64,000 nt of DNA from Hyperoodon ampullatus (taxonomy: Eukaryota; Chordata; Mammalia; Artiodactyla; Ziphiidae): assembly GCA_949752795.1 (NCBI GenBank), contig OX457058.1, forward strand, positions 159,653,353-159,717,352. The letters run 5' to 3'. The translations under genes were made by a program, and so were the position numbers. Below the pieces are notes generated by a model that was given only the letters and a program-made list of their open reading frames with translations, was not told the origin of the DNA and ran no database searches. Shown here piece after piece: positions 58,665 through 64,000 of the stretch. How positions within the stretch are numbered: position 1 is the stretch's first letter; every line of letters starts with the position of its first letter.

Positions 58665-60755
58665 TGAAAACTTCAACAAACACTTAAAAAATATAAAAAA
58701 GAACCAATCAGAGCTGAAAAGTACAATAACTGAAATTAAAAATACACTAAAGAGAATCATAAGTAGATTAGATGGAAGAGTGGATTGATCTAAAAGAATG
58801 GATCAGCAATCTGGAAGACAGAGTAGTGGAAATCACCTAAGCTGAACAGAAAAAAAAAAAATATATATATATATATATATTAAAAAATGAGGATAGTTTA
58901 AGAGACCTCTGGAACAACATCAAGTGTACTAACATTTGCACTATAGGGATCATAGAAGGAGAAGAGAGAGAGGAAAAGGAAGATAACATATTTGAAGACA
59001 TAATAGCTGAAAACTTTCCTAACCTGGGGAAAGAAACAGACATCCAAGTACAGGAAGGACAGAGAACCCCAAACAAGATAAACCCACAAGATAAACCCAA
59101 AAGGGTCCACACCAAGACACATCATAATTAAAATATCAAAATTTAAAGATAAAGAGAGACTGTTAAAAGCAGCAAGGGAAAAGCAACCAGTTACTAGTAG
59201 AGACACTAGCAACTGAATTTTCAGCAATAACTTTGCAAACCAAAAGGGAGTGGCATGATGTATTCAAAGTGCTGAAAGGGGAAAAACACAAACAAAACAC
59301 ACAAAAAACCCCTACAACCTAGAATACTCTATCTGACAAAGTTATCATTCAGAATTGCAGAAAATATAATCAGTTTTACAGACAAGCAAAAGCTAAAAGA
59401 GTTCATCAAGACTGCCTCTTCAATAAATAATATTGGGAAAATGGGACAACTACATGCAAAAGAATGAAACCAGGCCACTTTCTTATACCATATATGAAAA
59501 TAAACTCAAAATAGATTAAAGACTTAAATGTAAGACCTGACACCATAAACCTCCTAGAAGAAAACTTAGGCAGTATGTTCTTTTTCTTAGCAATCTTTCT
59601 TTTGGATCTGTCTCCTCAGGCAAGGGAAGCAAATGCATGAACGAACAAATGGGACTTCATCAAAATAAAAATCTTTTGCATAACAAAGGAAGCCATCAAC
59701 AAAGTGAAATGGCAATCTACTGATTGAGAGAAAATATTTGCAAATGATATACCCAATAAGGGATTAACATCCAAAATATAAAAGAACTCATACAACTCAA
59801 TATCAAATACAAACAACCTGCTTTAAAAATGGGCAGAGGACCTGAAGAGACATTATATAAATATATACAGATGGTCCACAGACACACGAAAACGTGTTCA
59901 ACACCACTAATCATCAGGAAAATGCAAATCAAAACCACAATAAGATATCACTTCACACCTGTCAGAATGGCTGTTATTAAAAAGAGAACAAATAACAAGC
60001 AATGGCAAGGATGTGAAGGAAAGGAACTATTGTGCACTTTTGGTGGGATTGTAATTGTTGCGGCGACTATGAAGTACAGTATAGAGGTTCCTCAACAAAT
60101 TAAAAATAAAATTGCCAAATGATTCAGCAATTCTTGGTATTTACCTGATGAAAACCAAAACACTATTTTAAAAGATATGTGCACTCCAATATTCATTGCA
60201 GCATTATTTACACTAGCCAAGATATGGAAGCAACCCAAGTGTCCATTGATAGATGAATAGATAAGGAAGATGTGGTATACATATACAATGGAATATTACT
60301 AAGCCATTAAAAATGAAATCTTGCCAACAACACAGTTGCATTTAGAGGATATTGTGCTAAGTGAAATAAATCAGAGGAAGACAAATACCATATGATCTCA
60401 CTTATATGTGGAGTCTAAAAGAAACCAAACAAATGAACAAACAAAACAAAATGAAAACAGATTCATAGAATAAACTGGTGGTTGTCTGAAGGAAAGAGTG
60501 GGGGCTGAGGCGAAATAGGTGAATATTAAGAGGTACATGTTTCCAGTTATAAAATAAATGTCAAAGATATGTAATATACAGCATAATACTTTAATAACTT
60601 TGTATGGGAACAAATGGTTACTAGACTTACTATGCTGATGATTTCATAATGTATTTAAATGTAGAATCATTATGTTGTACACCTGAAGCTAACATAATAT
60701 TGTAAATCAACTATGCTTCAATTAAAAAGTTAAAATTAAAATTTGAAAAATCCCA
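58665..60755 (+). mobile_element. L1 LINE (L1MA-like), 5' part and 3' part joined by a large internal deletion
   Basis: 58665-59420 is ORF1-region text (ACCAATCAGAGCTGAAAAG, AACCTGGGGAAAGAAACAG, AAAAGAGTTCATCAAGAC). At about 59420 it changes abruptly to ORF2 C-terminal text (CAATAAATAATATTGGGAAAATGG), which runs through GGGCAGAGGACC, ATCACTTCACACCTGTCAG, CCAAGTGTCCATTGATAG and CTTATATGTGGAGTC to the 3' UTR and an A-rich end near 60755. The endonuclease and nearly all of the reverse transcriptase are missing. Residual ORF2 frames (for example 59829-60122) are short. (TA)n after an A13 run at 58848-58880 is a secondary expansion. No functional protein is encoded. Confidence 0.85.
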
Positions 60756-60859
60756 TTTATACCTCAAATAAAATGCCACCCTTAACATACTAAATTGATT
60801 TCATAACCTCCTTTTTTGCAGTTTGAAAACTACTGCTATTAAAAAAAATGGCACATACC

Positions 60860-61100
60860 TAATTGTCACTCTTTATCATATTTATTTTGCTTTAGTTTTA
60901 TGGTAGCACTTATCTTTAGCTAATATAGTTTATGTTTATTTATTTGTTTGCTGTCTTTACCTCCACTTCAGTAGAATGGACACTTATGAATGCAGGAATT
61001 CTGTTTTGTTCCAGACTATATGTCTTACATGTATTATAATGCCAGATACTTAGAAGGTCCTCAAAAGACACGTGCTGATAAATAAATACTTCACGCATGA
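60860..61100 (+). mobile_element. L2 LINE 3' end
   Basis: Sense L2 3' UTR: TAGCACTTATCTTTAGC, GTTTATTTATTTGTTTGCTGTC, CAGTAGAATGGACACTTATG, then GATACTTAGAAGGTCCTC and ATAAATAAAT. It is in the same orientation as the L2 ORF2 at 57540-58663, so the L1 between them may have inserted into a single L2. Confidence 0.75.
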
Positions 61101-63721
61101 TACTATTCATGAGATATTTAGTAAGCTACAGTAACAAAAATGTTTGATGGATTAGATTTGAGGCATGAATAAGAAGAAAGTTTAAGGATCTGCTTCATCA
61201 TTCTGGCTTGCTCAATTAGCTAAGTGGTGGTAGTAATTCCCTAAGGAAGAGTACTCTGCTTTGGAAAAGTATTTGAAGGAAGAACACAAGTTTGATTTTA
61301 GACTAGTTGAAGTTGAGCTGTTTCAGAATCTCTAAGAGAAGACATCAAGCCCTGAATCACCTGAATAAAATCTGCACAGGTCCCATGCAAGACATTCAAA
61401 TTCAAAAGTTCAGGTGTAATATATCATTTTTTTATTATCTTTCCCCTTCCCATTTCTTTTCTCTATACAGCTTTTTAGAGTCACAAATCTAAGAATATAA
61501 ACTCTTTCCCACATGTTCTGAAATATGAGATTATACTTTCTCATTTTAGAAGCCACGAAAGATCATATTTTTAAAATTTTAAAACATATGCTTATGTGGG
61601 TAAATAAGTTAAAGATGAAATTTCTCACAATTTCTCTGACAAAACATAGTGGAATCCACAATGTTACTGTCAGAGAGAGATTTGACTTTTTTAGTTCAGA
61701 AACTGGATGGGGCAGATATGGGATAATCCAGGGCCAGAGACTTATCAAGCTATTGATATGAATATCACTCAATGAAGTTTATTCTGTGACAGGGACTGAA
61801 GTCCCAGCTTCCTAACCAGAGGGGTCCTTGAGGGGGATTGTGAGTCAAAGAGTGCCAGCCTTTAGCACAATATGCAAGGGATCAAGACTGTCTTTAAAGC
61901 CCAGCCACGTCTCTCAGGCTATGCCCCCCTCTCACTAGCAGTTTGCTTTTAATTAAACAATGACAAGAGGAAAACAATACAAATAAAAGGTTTTGTTGGG
62001 GAAGACTTAAGGCAACATTCCCTATGTGTTCAATAATAGTAATTATACACTGTAGGAAAAATGCAATCTTGATTAAATGCACTTGAAAATTGCAGAGTTA
62101 AACAGGTAATGTAGGTTGAATTACTTCACTATATAATGTGCATTTGATGTCTCCAAGAAAATTATCTAACATTCAGATAATTCAAAACACTTTTTGACTG
62201 TGAAATCTTTTTTTCTTTTCAATAAATATCTCAAGAAATGATTCATGAGACATATTTTGAGGCATGCTAGCATGGATTGTTTTGTGATAACTGTTATATT
62301 AAGAATCATGTTTTTGAAAATGGATATATCATCAAGAAAGACCCAGATTATGACACGAAGAGCGTCAAGACCTACTTCATATTCTTATGAGTCTTTTTGT
62401 GAACCTTGTGTTTTTTATTTGTAGAAGGATATAACGGTAATCAAGGGATAGAAAATGAAAAACAGGAAAATATTACCTTCTACAGTGTCACAGAGTTTTC
62501 ATGGTTCTAAGGATATCTAAGTTTTGAGGATCTTGTTTTTCACTTAAATTTCTTTCCATTTCCTCTTATTCACCTCTTCTTCTAAACTTTAAACACTGCA
62601 GAGTCACTCTTCTTTCCTGCTTAGCCCAGGAATTATTGCCAGGGGACTCCTTCAAGTCTTACAATCAAGACAGGAATTAAAAGCTTTTTGTATTGTTTTT
62701 AATTTTCAAACATGGCTTCTAAAATCAAGGTTCAAATCTTTTCCACTATACATGGCTAGAAGTTTAACGGTTCCTCTGTGGGAAAATTATCTCTGTCTTA
62801 ATCAAGGCAGAATCTCTCACCAAGGCTAACCACCATTCACAGGATAGGTAAGTAGAGCAGGACTACTGCCCATGCATTTCTACAACATTTTGGATGACCA
62901 GATCCAAACACATTCATTAGAGACAAAAAGGATCTGTTTGCAGAAGGAAGATGCAATCACAGAACTCTGAGGGATTGTGCTGTTGTTGTTATAGATACAA
63001 TTTAACAGTGTAAGGATAATGCTACTAAATATATCCTTAATAAGAGTACTTGGTTTACTTAAGCCTGGGGAGGTTGGGGGCGGAGAATTACATTTTACAC
63101 AGCTTGTGTTGTCACTTGTCACAATAGGATTGTTTGCATTTATAACTGAAGAAAAAACAAAGTAGAAATGTTAATACATTTTTTCCTTTTTTTAACCCAA
63201 CTTGTAAAATTCTTGAAATAGAGTAGGTGTCCAATGGTATTTTACCATTTTTATCACTAGATTTAAAGCAGCTGACAGCTTTCCAGAGCAAGTATAGTTT
63301 TTAAAGCAAACCTGAACAAAGTGGTTAACAGGGAAAATTAGTGTATTTTCTTTTAAAGGTGAGGGTTGGGATGAAGGTGTCAGGTGAGATGGTTCATAGA
63401 AGGCCCAGGTACACATCATTGTTATAAAGTTTTAAGAGCTGTAATGATGGCAAATATGCTACCACCAGGATCAAGTACCATTGATCCTGAAAATAGTTGT
63501 TATTTTCCAACTATACTAACTCCTAAGCAAGTCGCTGTGTAGGAATCATCCATCACTGAAAGAAAACATTTGACAGTTGATAAATGCATATCCAACCATA
63601 CCACGCAAAGCTAACCAAAGCATGAAGTCTGGAACTCTGCAGTGTTCCACTTGAGTGTTCAGCTAATACTGATCAGCACTTGCATGTGAGGAGATCACAC
63701 AAGGCTGAGAAAAGAACCACC
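61101..63721. other. Unassigned unique DNA
   Basis: 2.6 kb without a recognised repeat or gene. Minus frames at 61894-62082, 62880-63122 and 63192-63419 and plus frames at 61307-61761 are short and featureless. Confidence 0.5.
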
Positions 63722-64000
63722 TGAAAGGATTAGTGGAAAAAATGCTTGGCATTCACATAAGGCTTAGAAATGTATTGATTTCACCAGCCAGGCTGGAGAC
63801 CCTCATGATTCCTGGAGCATTAGGTAGAACCCACAAATGGTTTTGTCTCAGTTTTGGTTGTGTGGGGCACAGCCCTAGAATGAGCATAGCTCTGGTCCCT
63901 CCTAACAGATATTAAAAACAAGACCTCCTCTTCCACCAAAGTCAAACTACTTCCAATTAACACAATTATGTCTCAGCATGAAGTTCAAGAATGCTAATAA
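63722..64000 (+). mobile_element. Probable ERV LTR, runs off the window end
   Basis: TGAAAGGATTAGTGGAAAAAATGC, then CACCAGCCAGGCTGGAGACC, GTGTGGGGCACAGCC and CCTCCTAACAGATATTAAAAAC read like an old ERVL-class LTR from memory. Only its 5' part is inside the window. The 60-codon frame at 63733-63915 lies within it. The family is uncertain. Confidence 0.5.

Noticed and set aside
58861..58880. (TA)n after a poly-A, considered as a SINE tail or independent element
   Set aside because: It sits inside continuous L1 text on both sides, so it is a local expansion within the L1.
1..64000. CRISPR arrays, prokaryotic operons, phage or defence systems
   Set aside because: No regularly spaced direct repeats with unique spacers, no ribosome-binding-site/ORF organisation, and the SINE/LINE content shows a mammalian nuclear genome.

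Overview
The window looks like AT-rich, non-coding nuclear DNA from a cetacean. The diagnostic signal is five copies of a tRNA-derived SINE with a GGCTTCCCTGGTGGCGCAGT head, internal pol III A and B boxes and an A tail. I recognise it as the CHR family, amplified in whales and dolphins and related to hippo and ruminant copies. No ruminant BovB or Bov-tA elements are visible, which favours a cetacean (a hippo is not excluded). The rest is typical old mammalian interspersed repeats: L1M, L2, MIR, MaLR and other ERV LTRs, and Tigger and hAT DNA transposons.

I find no protein-coding gene, tRNA, rRNA, CRISPR array or bacterial-type operon that I can support. Almost all open reading frames are under 140 codons and fall in repeats or in low-complexity AT-rich DNA. 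The longest (257 codons, 57702-58475) is a decayed L2 reverse-transcriptase remnant. The window is best read as a gene desert or the inside of a very large intron. One short stretch (19620-19704) has the form of an internal exon with good splice signals, but I cannot assign it to a gene.

Layout. 1-7.4 kb: a CHR SINE stub, then mostly unique DNA with two MIRs, an L2 piece and a possible conserved block near 1.7-2.26 kb. 7.4-12.8 kb: a long antisense L1M split by a CHR SINE (which carries an expanded 15-bp tandem repeat) and by a solo LTR. 12.8-14.4 kb: Tigger, a second antisense L1 and a CHR SINE. 14.4-25 kb: unique DNA with a palindromic repeat, an unassigned 0.85-kb block, two MaLR LTRs, the candidate exon and a G-quadruplex motif. 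25.5-27.1 kb: antisense L1 with a CHR SINE. 27-37 kb: unique DNA, a MaLR LTR, a second palindromic repeat, a large antisense L1 3' part, MIRs and a further LTR. 37-52 kb: mostly unique DNA with scattered L1, L2 and MIR pieces. 52-57.4 kb: dense L2, MIR, MLT1 LTR, hAT and CHR. 57.5-61.1 kb: an L2 in sense orientation interrupted by a sense L1 with a large internal deletion. 61-64 kb: unique DNA, then an LTR that runs off the end.

By my own tally of the intervals listed, recognisable repeats cover about a third of the window. All family names come from memory of consensus sequences, so boundaries are approximate (tens of bases) except where target-site duplications are stated.
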